Shown one piece after another: positions 23,839 through 36,080 of a DNA stretch of 64,000 nt (its first letter is position 1; each line of letters starts with the position of its first letter). The DNA is taken from the NCBI GenBank assembly GCA_029718625.1, contig JAINUF010000034.1:405001-469000 (forward strand). Reading direction: 5' to 3'. A model generated the notes under the pieces. That model was not told where the DNA came from, made no database searches, and saw nothing but the letters and a program-made list of their open reading frames with translations. The translations under genes were made by a program, and so were the position numbers. Origin of the DNA: Synaphobranchus kaupii (taxonomy: Eukaryota > Chordata > Actinopteri > Anguilliformes > Synaphobranchidae).

Positions 23839-25286
23839 TGTCTGAACTCATTGATCACATATCAATATCATCCATCGATATAATTAGAGTTAATTATTAT
23901 GTCAATATAATACTATCACACTTTCAATTGACATCTCTGGCAGAGGTTTAATGTCTTTATCCGGTACTATTGATCCATCTTTCCTGTATATCTAGCAGTG
24001 TGTATTTTTTTTCTCTAAATCCTTCTCTTCCTTCCTTTCTCTCACACACTTTTTCACCCTAGCTCTTTTTCTGTCCTTGCTTTCTTCAAAAGGCAAAATG
24101 TCAATCTTTTTTTTCCATTTGCTCCTCTTTTGTGAGTGGCATGTTCCAGAACAAAGTCCTGGAAGGCCCCAAGGCCTTTCCTCCATTCTGTGACCACCAA
24201 TGAGCACCGCAGATCGTTAGCTAACAGAAATGACTGCATATGTAAGGAGAATTTATTCAGTGGATTTACCGGTCGACTGCTATTCGAAGCCACTGCACAT
24301 TCAGCTCAGACACCAGCTAGATTAGGCTGTGAAAGGTTTAAAATAAACCTCCCAAGTGGTGGAGCAATACCGCTTCATCCGTAACTTCATTATTACTGAT
24401 TTGAAACATTGACATGTTGATGGTGACAAGTGATTGGTTCTTGTGAGTCTGTTATTGTGACATCGTGTGGAGAGTCCACCCATAATGGCATGGCGATCTT
24501 ATCAATATCCTGTTGCAAGTGGAAGCCTGACGATGGACCTTAAAACCATTTTACCGTGGTACAAAAGCATCATTTACTGATGTTTGATTTGTTGACGTGG
24601 TTCAGTTTTGATGAAATTAAATTTTATTTGCATAGCACTTTTTACAGAGACACAAAGACCCTTTACAGAGGAAAAGGAAAGGAAAATTGGGGAAAAAACC
24701 AGGCCTGAACACCCAGAAAGCGAGCAATTGAGGTAGCTGTAAACCCAGGCCTCCTTCTGAAGGCCAGAAACAGTGCAACACTGGAAAAACAAGCTACTGC
24801 AGTCCAGGAAGTCATAACACACAAACGGGAAGTACGCTCTCGTTGGACGGCAGTCGCTGAAATCGAAAGCACCCCTGTTGGATGACCCAGCATGCGCTGG
24901 TGCTTGAAGGGTGAACGGCTTCAATAAAAACGTGAAGGAGCGAGGAGGTAGTGCACTTTATTGTTTGTCCTGGCTCTTCGCTCTCGCGGCATTCCCATAT
25001 CGGCACTATCAGACAGCACGGCATGCTACAGTAACAGCGCATGTTTCTGCCTAGCTGCTTAATCGTATCAGCTGCTCGACGGCATGAGATGGACAGCTGT
25101 AATTGTCTGTGTAATTTTACTGCCTTGCGCTTGTCTTCAGGGTTTATGTATAGGGTTATTCTCGGGTGCCAACCACTGTTTAACCTCCTCCTATTTCTAC
25201 CGGCTGGCACCACAATGTGAATATATACCAGTGGACACACTTTCACCACACTAAACAGCGGGACAGGGTTTCCTCAGGACATTAGT
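23839..25286. other. stim2 intron 1 segment with a possible repeat
   Basis: No gene is recognised. Positions about 24605-24800 (TTTTATTTGCATAGCACTTTTTAC, then CAAAGACCCTTTACAGAGG) resemble a common fish interspersed repeat of uncertain class. The rest is unassigned. Confidence 0.45.
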
Positions 25287-25440
25287 TAGCCTCGGTGGTA
25301 TTGGGGTGGAGGGTGTGGCACTGCCATTGTGCCCTTGAACAAGGTACTCCACCTGAACTGCTTCAGTAAAATATCCAGCTGTTTAAATGGATTGTATGTA
25401 AAAAGAGGGTAAGGGTGTCTGCTAAATGTAATGTAATGTG
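25287..25440 (+). repeat. 5'-degenerate L2-tailed SINE
   Basis: It shares the body (GCACTGCCATTGTGCCCTTG, AACAAGGTACTCCACCTGAA, ATATCCAGCTGTTTAAATGG) and the tail GTGTCTGCTAAATGTAATGTAATGTG with the better copies at 38365 and 48379. The tRNA head is weak. Confidence 0.75.
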
Positions 25441-27500
25441 TGTGTTTGCCTCCATGCATAGTTCTCATTCTTGTTGAAGCATTGGCCACTTTAGTAAATA
25501 GTTTTTAGTCTATCCATGGGATGGATAAGTGTCCAAGCTGATGCAGTCAGTTTTCACACCAGCGTTGGGGTCAAATACCTTTCAATTCTGTCAGTTCAAC
25601 AAATTAATTGATAATATGAAATTAATATGAAATAATTAATTTATATATATTTAATATTTGTGAATGGGGGGATCCCATATTGTTTGAAAGAGATTTTATA
25701 ATTGATGAAATTTCAGTTAATTTTCATACCCAAAACCTTTGTTTTTCTCTGTCGAGGGAGATGTGAGTCATGACATCGGAAGGACATGTTAAATGTATGT
25801 GCATCCCTGCTTATGTCAGATGTACAATCAGGCCGTGCAAAATCTAAACAGATTCAGAAATGACTGTTTGAATTCATACATGAGACTTATTACAAACAAT
25901 GTAGTACGCTTTCCCTATAGATTTGGTTTATTTCATAGAGGTGGAATTAGCTGTTGGGTTTCCTGTACAGAACAGAAATTTTGAATCCAACAGCAAAACA
26001 TTTTGAAACTGGTTCAGTGCTCTACTATTCTGGGCTTGGATACATCTTCCTTTTGGGAACGTTCTGTGCCCAGTAACCCTTTGTAACAGTATTGGGCTAA
26101 ATTTGTCTGGACTATATGCAGGCCACTGGCTTCTGTAACAGGAAGGATAGAGTTATTGTCTTAAAAAGGGGACAATAAAAGGTAAATAAATGTTAAATAG
26201 GTAAATGCAACTACAAGAGTGTTTGAACAGGCTTTGTATCAGGTTAAACATCCCTAATGCACCATAGGACAACACAAAATTGGCGATTGTGTCTCCCAGG
26301 GTATGGAAGGTTTCAGTTGGCTTGGTATGAGATTTATCAGAAATGTCTGAGAGACCTCTGACATTGAACTACCAGCTGAAAAATTAGTCTGGTTGCAAAG
26401 TAACCATTGTCAGCCCCGCTTTGGGCACCAAATAAAAAATAAAAATAAAATAATATTTAGAATAGTGCTTTTGTGGTTACTTTGACTGCTTTTGAGTGAG
26501 ATCCATTGTAGTGAAAGCTAATACTTGAGCACTTTTCTGCGTGAGTCAGAGTTTAGTCTTCCTATAGAATTTATTTAAAAAGTGTCTGTTTGTCAGACCC
26601 CCTAACATTGAACTATCTGGATGAGAAACGGTCAGTGGTTGCGAAGTTCCCATTGTCAGCCGCACATTTTTGTCTTGTATTCACTAAATTTATGAGGAGG
26701 CAGTGTCCTCTTTGCGCAGTACTTCCTGTTTCCCGTTTCCTGTTTCTCTGTGGATGGCGGTAGAGGGACGGACTGCGTTTGTTTCTCCTCGTGCCCCTGG
26801 GAGAGAAATGGGAACACACAAGCGTCTCTCCTCCTCTGTGGAGGGTAGGTGGCGAAGCCTAGACACGAAGGAGGATGTCAGCGAGAGCAACTAGGTGTTT
26901 GATGCTAAATGTCATGCTAGTTCTGGTATCTGACGTGTGCTGGACATGCACTTTGGTTGCTCGTGCAAAGAGAAAGAGATAAGTGATTTCTTCTTTGGAG
27001 ATAAATGATGCAGTCCGCACCCCACACAACCCTGTGAAAAAGAAGAGCTGTCCTGCGTGCGTGCGTGCGTGTGTGTGTGTGTGTATGTACGGCACGTGCC
27101 CACGTGTGTTTGTGTATATATATCTACCTACACGTGCGCACGCACTCTCACACTAATGGCTAATTAGCTCCTAACAGAGCCGCTCCTCCCCGTAGGCAGG
27201 CGCTGTGAGGAGGGCAGTTGATTAAATGTGGAGGTGTGAGCCCCCTTGTGTGTGGGAGGGCAGAGGGCATTGGGGAAAGCTGATTAAATGTGTTTTCCAG
27301 CTCGTCTGGCTGCTGGCCTGCACACAGATCCTGTTCCTGCTTTGATCCGTGCATTCCCGGGACGCACGGCGCCTCGTCTCTCTCCTTTTCTGGAAGTTTT
27401 GATTGCGGCCCGAGCCCCCTCTTGCACTTAACTTCACCTCTTTCTGTTTCCTCTTCTTCCACTCGCTGTTTCCCAAGCAAAGGATTATGCACTCTTCCTG
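25441..27500. other. stim2 intron 1 segment, no gene recognised
   Basis: It holds two diverged direct copies of an about 80-bp sequence (about 26341-26420 and 26581-26670, sharing ACATTGAACTA and CCATTGTCAGCC) and a GCGT/GT run at 27056-27086. No exon with family support was found. Confidence 0.5.
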
Positions 27501-27505
27501 TGGAC

Positions 27506-27659
27506 CGGGGTGTGTGTGTGTGTGTTTGTGTGTGAGCGAGGCGAGCGAGTGTCCATGTGTGGGTGGGTGTGTGTGTGTGGGGGTGCATGTGTGTGAGCGT
27601 CTGTGTGAGTGTGTGTGCGGGCTTGTGTGCATGAGTGTGTGCGCGTGTGCTTGCATGTA
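27506..27659. repeat. Compound GT-rich microsatellite
   Basis: Imperfect GT repeats with GAGC, GGGT and GCGG interruptions run up to the TA (27658-27659) at which the next Tc1-type element is inserted. Confidence 0.9.
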
Positions 27660-28527
27660 CAGTGGTGTTAAAAAAAATAGCAGTACAACATCAGTAACCT
27701 GATGAACCACTTATTAGTAGTAGTGATATTTCTGCATGGCAAATAATTTACTTGTGGATGTAGTAGTGTAATAGAAAAACAACAGACCCAACTGTCATGA
27801 CATGCACACTGCTTGTTCTGAGTAATTGACTCATTCATTGAAAGGGGCGTGTTCAAAATAATAGCGAATTCAGAAAATTCAGAGAATTCAGAAAAAGAAA
27901 AAAACAGGTCAAACAGGTATTCCACAGGTAAACCGGTCCTATTGAACTCTATGGAAAAAGAAGTCAGAAGAAACCCTTCAAGTTATCCATCCATATCTAC
28001 TGCATATCTGGCAGCAGAGTGATGGTTTAAGGCTTGTTTGATACCTCAGACCCTTGTTGACTTACAGCCATTTAGCCAACCATGTGTTCCATACTATTCC
28101 CGTGTAATTTGCAGCTTAATCTAGTCCCACCCCCCAATTTCCATAGCGATCCATTCAAATGCAGAGAGGTTATAGTATTGCTTCTAAGAGTACCTGGAAA
28201 TAAGATATCAGGAGTCTTTTGATATCGTTTTATACAGAATCATGATGGCATCACCTGTTTACCTGTGGAATACCTGTTTGACCTGTTTTTTTTCACAGAA
28301 TGAATGAATTCTGTAATTAAACTCCACACTGCTATTATTTTGAACATGCCCCTTTCAATGAATGAGTCAATTACTCAGAACAAGCAGCGTGCATGTTATG
28401 ACAGTTGGGTCTGTTGTTTTTCTATCTACATCTACAAGTAAATTATTTGCCATGCAGAAATATCACTACTACTAATAACAGTGGTTCATCAGGTTACTGA
28501 TGTTGTACTACTATTTTTTTTAACACC

Positions 28528-28531
<4 letters not shown>
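27660..28531. mobile_element. Tc1-type MITE, about 200-bp TIRs and shared core
   Basis: The left end CAGTGGTGTTAAAAAAAATA and the complementary right end (TTTTTTTTAACACCACTG) are the tips of inverted repeats of about 200 bp (27660-27868 and 28332-28531). TA precedes the left end; a GT microsatellite starts at the right end. Inside, 27955-28225 is the same core module as in the 7703 and 37618 elements. No transposase is present. Confidence 0.88.

Positions 28532-28570
<39 letters not shown>
28527..28570. repeat. (GT)n microsatellite abutting a Tc1-type end
   Basis: About 20 GT units continue straight from the terminal CACTG of the preceding element, so no TA is left on that side. Confidence 0.95.
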
Positions 28571-28572
<2 letters not shown>

Positions 28573-30021
28573 ATGTAGAGGCCAGGGGGTCAACCAGCCA
28601 CGTCGTTTCAAGGTCAAACAAGCAAATGATTCCAGTGGGAAGTTTTTCAAGAGCACTGCAGAAAACCTCTGGTGATGAAAGCACACGCTGTGGGCGTTCA
28701 GGGTAGGGTTTGAGGGTTTGGTCTTGGCACTGAAATGCGCCCCCATCGCAACCCCAATCCCTAACCCCCAACTAGGGTAGGGGTCAATTGAAAAGCATGC
28801 GCTGAAAAAAATAACTTCGTGGAGACAACGTTGGCAAAAAGCATGAGGAATCCTGCGTTATACCTCTTTATTGACGTTATCTTGAGAAAAATAGTACACT
28901 GTTCGGCTAGACCATATGTAGGCTATGTAAGGCTATAGCTAGGATACAATAGTTTACCTAAAGCTGCCACAAGCGTTGCCCCATTGTAGCCTACGTTTGA
29001 GCCTGTTTTTTTTTTTTTGTGTGCTCTCCGTCGTCTTATTTAATGTAATGTTACACTTAATTTAGAGGTCGGCCAATAGTTGTGGCTTGTACTTGGACCG
29101 AAAAGAGCACAACCAAAGGCGTCCCCGATTGCTTAGCCTACGTGGAAAAACAGGAGAAAAGACTGGGGAAAACTAATTTCTCACAGGAAATAACAGAATA
29201 TTTACCGACATGTCAATTTGCACAGGATTTCTTTAACCTGGGGTTAATTTTTACAGGGCATTTAACAGTAGGTAAAAGACGCCGGAATCTTTACTGGCGC
29301 GTTAGCGCGCAGTCTGCAAAAGTTACAGACATGTCAGATTCGGACGGGACTAAAATAGCGGAGATCCTCCGGTAATTATTACATTACCCTACATCCCCCT
29401 GTAAAACTTATCCCGTCCGAATAGGGCTTTTGACACCCTCATCACTGCATAGCTCTGCGTTCCTACTGGTTGTAGCACACCTGTCAGCTTGTATATTACA
29501 GGCAGGGAAGTATCAGCGATTCCTGCGCTGCTTTGTCATAAGAGCCAGAATGCCTTTGTGCCGACCCTGGCGCCAGCCGCGCGTGACGTACCCCCCCCCC
29601 CCCCCCTGTCGTTATGTAATCTTTCACCCCCCGACGAATTTAGCAGCCGTTTTACTGGAAAGACATTAGCTCTTGCGCAACCTCCACAGGTGCTGGTGGA
29701 GGAAATAAGTGAAAATGGATTGAACTAAGCTGTGCTGTCTTCACAAAGCATTCCACCAGAGAAATGGCTGATATTTCTTTTTCCTGCCCTTTTTTTGTAC
29801 AGTTTGACTGTGTTTTCTGTAGAGGTTAGTTTATATTTTATGACGCTTACCTTTGTTCTGAACTGTAAGTAGTGAATTGAATAAACTCATTTACATTCTT
29901 GCGCAGTACTTTTGGGGAATGTCACTCACTGGCTGTCAAATCATGATGATTAGTATGAATTGATAAAAATACCTAGCTTCTTCAAAGTTGATACATAAAT
30001 GAAGACAAGAATAACATAATC

Positions 30022-30052
<31 letters not shown>

Positions 30053-32324
30053 AAAAAGAGTTTGTACATTCAAAACCAGGTTGTAAATTTTATTTATAAT
30101 TTTTGTTATAAAGTGTTTTATCAATAATGTGCAACGTGGAGAGTTTGTATGCTGTAATCTTGAATATGGCTGAAGCAGTGGGCGTGTTGCTGTTGTCATA
30201 GGAACCATAGGGAGTTCTATAAGGGCATAAGAGGGTGGAGCTGACAGAAGTCCATCAATCAAACTGCAAACTACATACTATCAGCAGCAGTAATGCAAAC
30301 TTCAAACTAATAAACAGACAATTAGCCACCACATCAATCAATCAATCTTTTAAAGATAATTTTTTTTAAAACTAACAAGCAAATAAAATGGAAAGTCCGA
30401 CAAACATGCAATCAAACTGGATCAGTTTTATTAATTAATTTTTTAAAATCAGTTGACAAAAAAGACCAGTTATGTCAGCCTTTGAAATTATTTGATTAAC
30501 TTTCACATTTCACCTGTCAAGAGTTTCATCAATGTTTTTTAAATTAAAGCAGTAACATGATCATTATGATTTGTAAGAAAAACCTTTATTGCAGTGCCTA
30601 TCATAACATTGTTGGATGGGCAGTGATGAAAAAGAACATTGTTCTCTTTCAAAGAATCTCCCCTCGGCTCTTCAGTGTTATCTCTATATTTCTCCCCTCC
30701 CCCCCCCCTCTATATCTCTCTATCTTTATCTCTGTCTCTCTCTCGCTCTCTCTCTTACTCTACCCCTCCCTCTCCCTCCGTCACTCAGGGCTGCAGCAGT
30801 AGGGATTGATATTTGCGTCTTAATAGCTGCTGATGAACTGAAATACTAGACCCTTGAGAATCTTTATTTACACTCTTTTATTAGTTGAGCGTCCTCTTGA
30901 ATTATGACTCCTCCCCCCTCCCCCCGGTGCCCCTCCCTACCGGATGGATACAGTTAAAGGGGCAACGCAGCTGACATCATGCATTGTATGGAGAGCGCAG
31001 CATGCGCTTTTTGTCAGCTTTTTTTAAGGGCCGTGCCCAGCCAGGGCCAGTTGGTTGTGGGGTCAAAGGTTAGAACGGTAAAAGTGCTGGGATGACCCCC
31101 CAGCTCCGGACGGACCTCATCCTGAATTTCTCTTGAAAGAAAGAAAGACTTGAACTTATGAAGTTATCAAAATCAGTACCTAGGGGTGGTACCCCCCCCG
31201 GAAAAGAAAAAATAAAATAAATCAAAACCTATTTTATTCTCTTAAGAAAAAGGGGAAAAGGATAAAATAAAAATGAGCAGCCTAAAGTGCTAAGTGACCC
31301 CCCCCCCCCCCCCCAGGAGAGAGGCACATGCAGGCCCTCTCCGCTGCGTAATGACGCACGCGCTGCGCATAGCTCCTGACGCAGGACCCAGGGTCAGCTC
31401 AGTCATGCAGCTGACACATAGAGTCCGGGATCTGGCGGTGGGCGCATGTCGTTTCAACAACCAACAAGTTTGAAAATCCAAAGTGAAGTCATGTTGTTGT
31501 CCCTTAAAGCAGCGTTGTGCTCAAAGGGAACTGTTTGCTGAAACGGTGTCTAGTGTACAGATGGTTTAGGCTATCGCTTTTTTAAATGGCTGCCGCATGT
31601 TTTAGTTACAGAGCGTCCGGACAAGTCGAGTGACGTCACTCCAGACAAATCTATCAAATAAGTAAATTAATAAATGAATAAAATGGGAACTATTTCCTTT
31701 ATTTTGTGTCCTGGGTGGAGAATGATTTTGTATGAAGCTGCTGTAGTCCAACTGCCCACCCCCCCCATAAGAAAGCAACTGAATTATATGGGAAGAGTTT
31801 CAGTGAAACTGTATTATTACGAGAGTATGAGCTGTGTAAGACCTTTTTCCCTCCCTCTGAAACCTGGCAGTTTTTATTTGTGGTGCACAGAGGGCGATGT
31901 GCTGTGAATGAGTCAGATGTGAGCATGAGGTGTGTTTACCGCTTTAGCTTCGAGCTCTCGGCGCTCATCCTCGCCCGCCCTCTCTCTCCCTCTCTCCCTC
32001 TCTCCCTCTCTCCCTCTCCAGCTAGGCTTTACTGGCCCCGTATCGCTTTACGCCTCTGAGACACCCTGGTGTCTCGCATGCGGGAAGGGCGGGACGGTTC
32101 GGGAGGGGGGACATTATTGTCTACGTCGCAGTCGCTCTGCACCCCCCACTCTTCCCACTCCAAAGCATGGTGGCATGTTTTAGTCATTAGTGTTGACTTT
32201 CTGAATTCCGTGCCGTCTGTACTCGTCTCTTTAAGGGGGTGTCTTCTTACTGTGGGGTCAGGGCACGTCTCCGCAAGGGGCGGGGCTTGAGGGCTGTGGG
32301 GGCTCCTCGATCCTGCCTTCGCCC
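28571..32324. other. stim2 intron 1 segment, repeats but no gene
   Basis: It contains a perfect 12-bp inverted repeat (29338-29349 and 29411-29422), homopolymers C19 near 29591, C22 followed by A15 (30021-30057) and C16 near 31299, CT-rich tracts near 30700-30780 and 31980-32020, and an unassigned 97-residue frame at 29082-29375 that I do not recognise. No exon is supported. Confidence 0.5.
29338..29422. repeat. Short hairpin-forming inverted repeat
   Basis: The arms ATTCGGACGGGA and TCCCGTCCGAAT are perfect complements 61 bp apart. The loop contains GAGATCCTCCGGTAATTATT. Such hairpins occur near the ends of some DNA transposons, but I could not define element borders here. Confidence 0.7.
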
Positions 32325-32490
32325 CACCAGCGCCGTGGCACGCCGGCCAACAAACTGGCCTTGTGCCCAGGAAGTTGCCAGCTTGAATCCAGCTCGGCCC
32401 CTGAGTGAGATTTTTGTGTCCAGCTGTATCATGAAAATGTGAAATTTAAGCTGTCTATGTCACTCCTGGTTAAGGGAGTCTAATGCACTG
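32325..32490 (+). repeat. Heavily decayed tRNA-derived SINE
   Basis: A head-like CAACAAACTGGCCTTGTGCC, a B-box-like AGCTTGAATCC and the body motif TGTCCAGCTGTATCATGAAA are in the order seen in the intact SINEs. The tail hairpin is barely recognisable. Confidence 0.45.
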
Positions 32491-32647
32491 TGTAAAAAAA
32501 ATAAAAAATACAATAAACAATTATTAACAATAGTATTTATAATAAACGGTTTGTTGAAACATTATTGTTTTTGAAGAATATATGTTTTCAAATATTTTTG
32601 TCTTTAAAAATGTTAAAATATGGGACATGATGTGACTGACTGACTTT

Positions 32648-32673
32648 GGGGGGGGGGGGGGGGGGGGGGGGGG
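32648..32673. repeat. G26 homopolymer
   Basis: A 26-base uninterrupted G run is seen. Its true length is uncertain because such runs are error-prone in sequencing. It could form G-quadruplex structures. Confidence 0.9.
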
Positions 32674-32843
32674 TTAACCAAGGACTGGATGGCAGCAAAT
32701 TCAATCAAAATGGTTGTCATAATGAGATGTGCTTTTCTCTAAATTGCTGTAGTAGTCCTGTGCTTTAGACCGGTGACACACGGTAGAGGTCATGTTAAGG
32801 GTGAAGGTCGGCTATAGACTCTTGTCTTGTTCGCTTTGGCTTT

Positions 32844-33059
32844 GGTATGTATTAATAAAGCTTTTATTTATGTATGTATTAATAAAGCTTTTATTTAGGT
32901 ATGTATTAATAAAGCTTTTATTTAGGTATGTATTAATAAAGCTTTTATTTATGTATGTATTAATAAAGCTTTTATTTAGGTATGTATTAATAAAGCTTTT
33001 ATTTAGGTATGTATTAATAAAGCTTTTATTTAGGTATGTATTAATAAAGCTTTTATTTA
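32844..33059. repeat. 27-bp tandem repeat, eight units
   Basis: Exactly eight 27-bp units (GGTATGTATTAATAAAGCTT plus TTATTTA), differing mainly at the first one or two bases. Each unit contains AATAAA and a HindIII site. The open frame across it is a consequence of 27 being divisible by three. Confidence 0.97.
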
Positions 33060-33238
33060 TTTGAAGAGGATGTGGGCAGAGCTCACAACACACTCTGGAT
33101 GATGTAAGAGCTGAGAGAGAATCTTTATACCCAGAAAGAGAGTGAGAGAAACAGTGAGAGTCTATGGGAAAGAAGCAGAGAGAAAGTAAGAATCGGAGTG
33201 TGTGTGAGAAGGAGAGAGAAAGAGAGAGATATTGAGTG

Positions 33239-33470
33239 CCCTTACAAAACTGGATCGTTTGCTGCAAACTTGCAGCTAATATGTACATAGAATGTTGCCA
33301 GAGGTTTGTCAGAGTTTGCCAGTAGTGGTGTACTAAAACCTTTGCCAGAAGTGAATGGCAGTTCCCACAAAGCTAATTTGCATGTGAAAATATGAGTTTG
33401 CCACAAACCTGCGGCAACAATGCCAAAGGTTTGATGCAAATTTGCCAGAAGGCCTATATTTTTGTAAGGG
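33239..33470. mobile_element. Small MITE with CCCTTACAAAA ends
   Basis: The left CCCTTACAAAA is matched by TTTTGTAAGGG at the right end, with further partial complementarity (GTTTGCTGCAAACTTGCAGC against GATGCAAATTTGCCAGAAGG). It is rich in TTTGCCA/TGGCAA motifs. The superfamily cannot be decided; no clear target duplication was found. Confidence 0.55.
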
Positions 33471-36066
33471 TGTGTATATGATAGAAAGAGAGAGAGAGAT
33501 GTTTCCATTTGTCATTGCTTTGGAGTCATTAAAACACTTGACTCGCCTTCAGATAGTGGGCAGCTTTGTGTTTTCCGCTCACGACACGTTGTCTCTGCTA
33601 GTAAGGTACAGTGTTTATGTGCGATTTTATTTTTAACAGCCTGCCTCACTTCCCCAGTTTGCAAACACACAGACAGCATCAGCCTTTATTTTAGTTGAAT
33701 TTGGTGAGCATATTATTGAGGTGAGTTTTTAACGTGGCGTTGTTATTGGCTGTTAAGTGACCCATGCCATTGTTTCGATGTGTGTGGGATAAACCACATC
33801 CTGAAAACTGAAAGCATGTGGCTATTAATAGCTACAGCAGAACTAATTTTACTCATTTTTGTCTGTTGTGTGTTTTATATTTAGCTGCCTCCGTAGGAGA
33901 TGTTTCCGTGTGTGTTTCCTGTCAGATAACACATTTTCTCATAATATACTGTATTGCACATCCATTCATTCGCTGCTATTTTGTATGAGAAACTCATGAC
34001 AAATGTCAGATGTTTTAACATTTGAGAAGTGCTGTATTTCCTATTGTTTTAATGTTTTAATTTCCTATGTTTTGTTTTTAAAGTCATACTTACAGAATGG
34101 GGGAAGAGGAGGTGAGGTTGGCTGAAGTTAATTGTCCTTTTGTCCCTGCCGTAATGGCTTTTAAATCACGGCAGTCGTGTTTAAATCGCACGGGACACAT
34201 CGGCGAATCACATCAGCGAATCACATCAGCTGCTGAATATACTCCTGCAGTTGGTATGGGGTAGGGGTGCTGCTCGGCCGAACGCAGTCAACACTTTAGT
34301 GCTCGGTCGCTTTCCGTTGCTACGGTGGGAACTTGACTTCTAACCAAAAGGCTGCATGTTGAGATTCCTGGTGGGGTTCAGATTGTTACTGCTTAAGCAC
34401 AGCTGTTGCAGTAAATACCGGGTTGTTTGAGTGGAAAATGTGTAACACGTTCGCTGTGTGTTAGATGCGTGAGCGTGTTTGCCAAGCTTCGTCTCCATCT
34501 GCTCGAATAGTATTTGTTTCCAGGGATTGATGTAACATCCAGCAGGAAATTTTCCAGGATCCCCTATGGAAAAAACAAAAACTGGTTTCTCATTTAATTA
34601 TTTGATATTCTTTGGCTGTGTTTTGGGCTGATCTCGGATCAGTTTGGGTGACGGGGTTGCTGATAATAGCATCATTCACTTTCGAGTTTTTTTCTTTCTT
34701 GTGCCATTTCTTCAGAATATACCCTCAGACTTAAATTTTCAGACTGGTATTCAGGTCTAAATGGTGTAGTCGTTCATGGACTTACTTGCTCATTTGACTG
34801 TTTGCTGCAGGGTCATTTCATATAAGATCAACAAATGCCCCGCGCTCTTCGGTCTCAAATTTTGCTGAAATTTTTACCAAATCTTCTATAGCCATATTAA
34901 CGGACAAACCCACAGTTTGAGCGCTGATCTCCAAGTAGTTTTTGAGATAAACTAAAAGTTCTGGAATTTCCCTTACCAGTTGATGGGGGTAGTACACATT
35001 TGCTGATGTGCTCAGTATGTGAAACAACCTCCATCTGTTCAGATTTGACGGCATATAATCTCAACAGCAAAAGATGGCTACATGCCTAGCTTGTTGGTCA
35101 TATCATCTCGACGGGAATAAATGTCATCTGACTCAATTCTGCAGGTTACCACATACAGTACAATTGTCCTTGTCGTTTCCTGCCTACAGTGGAATTACAG
35201 AACTTTCACTTTCTGTTTCTGTTAACAAGCTGTACTAGTATGGCCAAGTAATTTCTGGACTCCAGTTTCTGTTCAGCAAGCCTGGTCCATACATAGTAGC
35301 ATGCAAGACCCATTCACAAGTGTTAAAAGTAGTATATAATTGAGCTAGTTGTTCTCCAAGAAGGAGTTTCATAAAGAAAATGAAACTTGGCACACTAACA
35401 CTACATGAGAATACCTGCAAAATAGAATTATATTGAAGTTTTTTGTAATATGCCCACATGAGGTTTTGGTCTGTTGAAAATGTGCTACAAAATGTTTTTT
35501 CCTGACTTTAGGAGGGTGTCATGTGATAGCTAATGAACAAAGAGTTCTAATATGCAGGAATTACACAGCCAGTCAGACCAGCTTTAAGAGTAAAACAAAT
35601 TGGGGGGCTATACTAGGTACAAGTATTTAATTTAGGTCCTTAAACATGGCTGCGCGCATAATTAAATGACATATTTTGGACATATCAAATGGATCTGGGC
35701 AATTTCTATTAACATTAATCATTGATATTTTGATTCATATCAAGTCTATAGTTCATTGTTTATCACCAGAGAACATTTCATTGCTCTATGTGCTGTATTT
35801 GCAAAGATATGGGGTACTGGAAATAGCCCAAAATAATAGCCTATTAGCGCACTTCTCCCTGTCACTCTGTTTAATGCCCCGGTCTCTGTTCAGCGGAACT
35901 TCTTCAGTTTTATTTGCCTGGCAAATGCCCTCATCGACGCTTGACACATATTATCCATTGATGCAGCTGGGTATGCAGGCTGCTCCTAAGCAATTTAGGG
36001 TGAATATCTCACTCGGGTGTTTTCCAATAACTTCTTCTGACATGACTCATCCCCACCCCCCTCCCC
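33471..36066. other. stim2 intron 1 segment, mostly unassigned
   Basis: It contains a decayed SINE-like stretch (about 34264-34440, CTTCTAACCAAAAGGCTGCA and a GAGATTCCTGG B-box-like motif). The 34800-35640 interval may belong to an interspersed repeat, but I cannot name it. No exon is supported. Confidence 0.45.
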
Positions 36067-36080
36067 TATATATATATATA

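Noticed and set aside
29082..29375. A 97-codon frame as a real gene
   Set aside because: I found no recognisable domain or splice support; kept only as part of a hairpin observation.
32792..33064. 90-codon frame with a repeated hydrophobic nonapeptide, resembling membrane segments
   Set aside because: It is the translation of eight 27-bp tandem units; flanking sequence is not coding-like.
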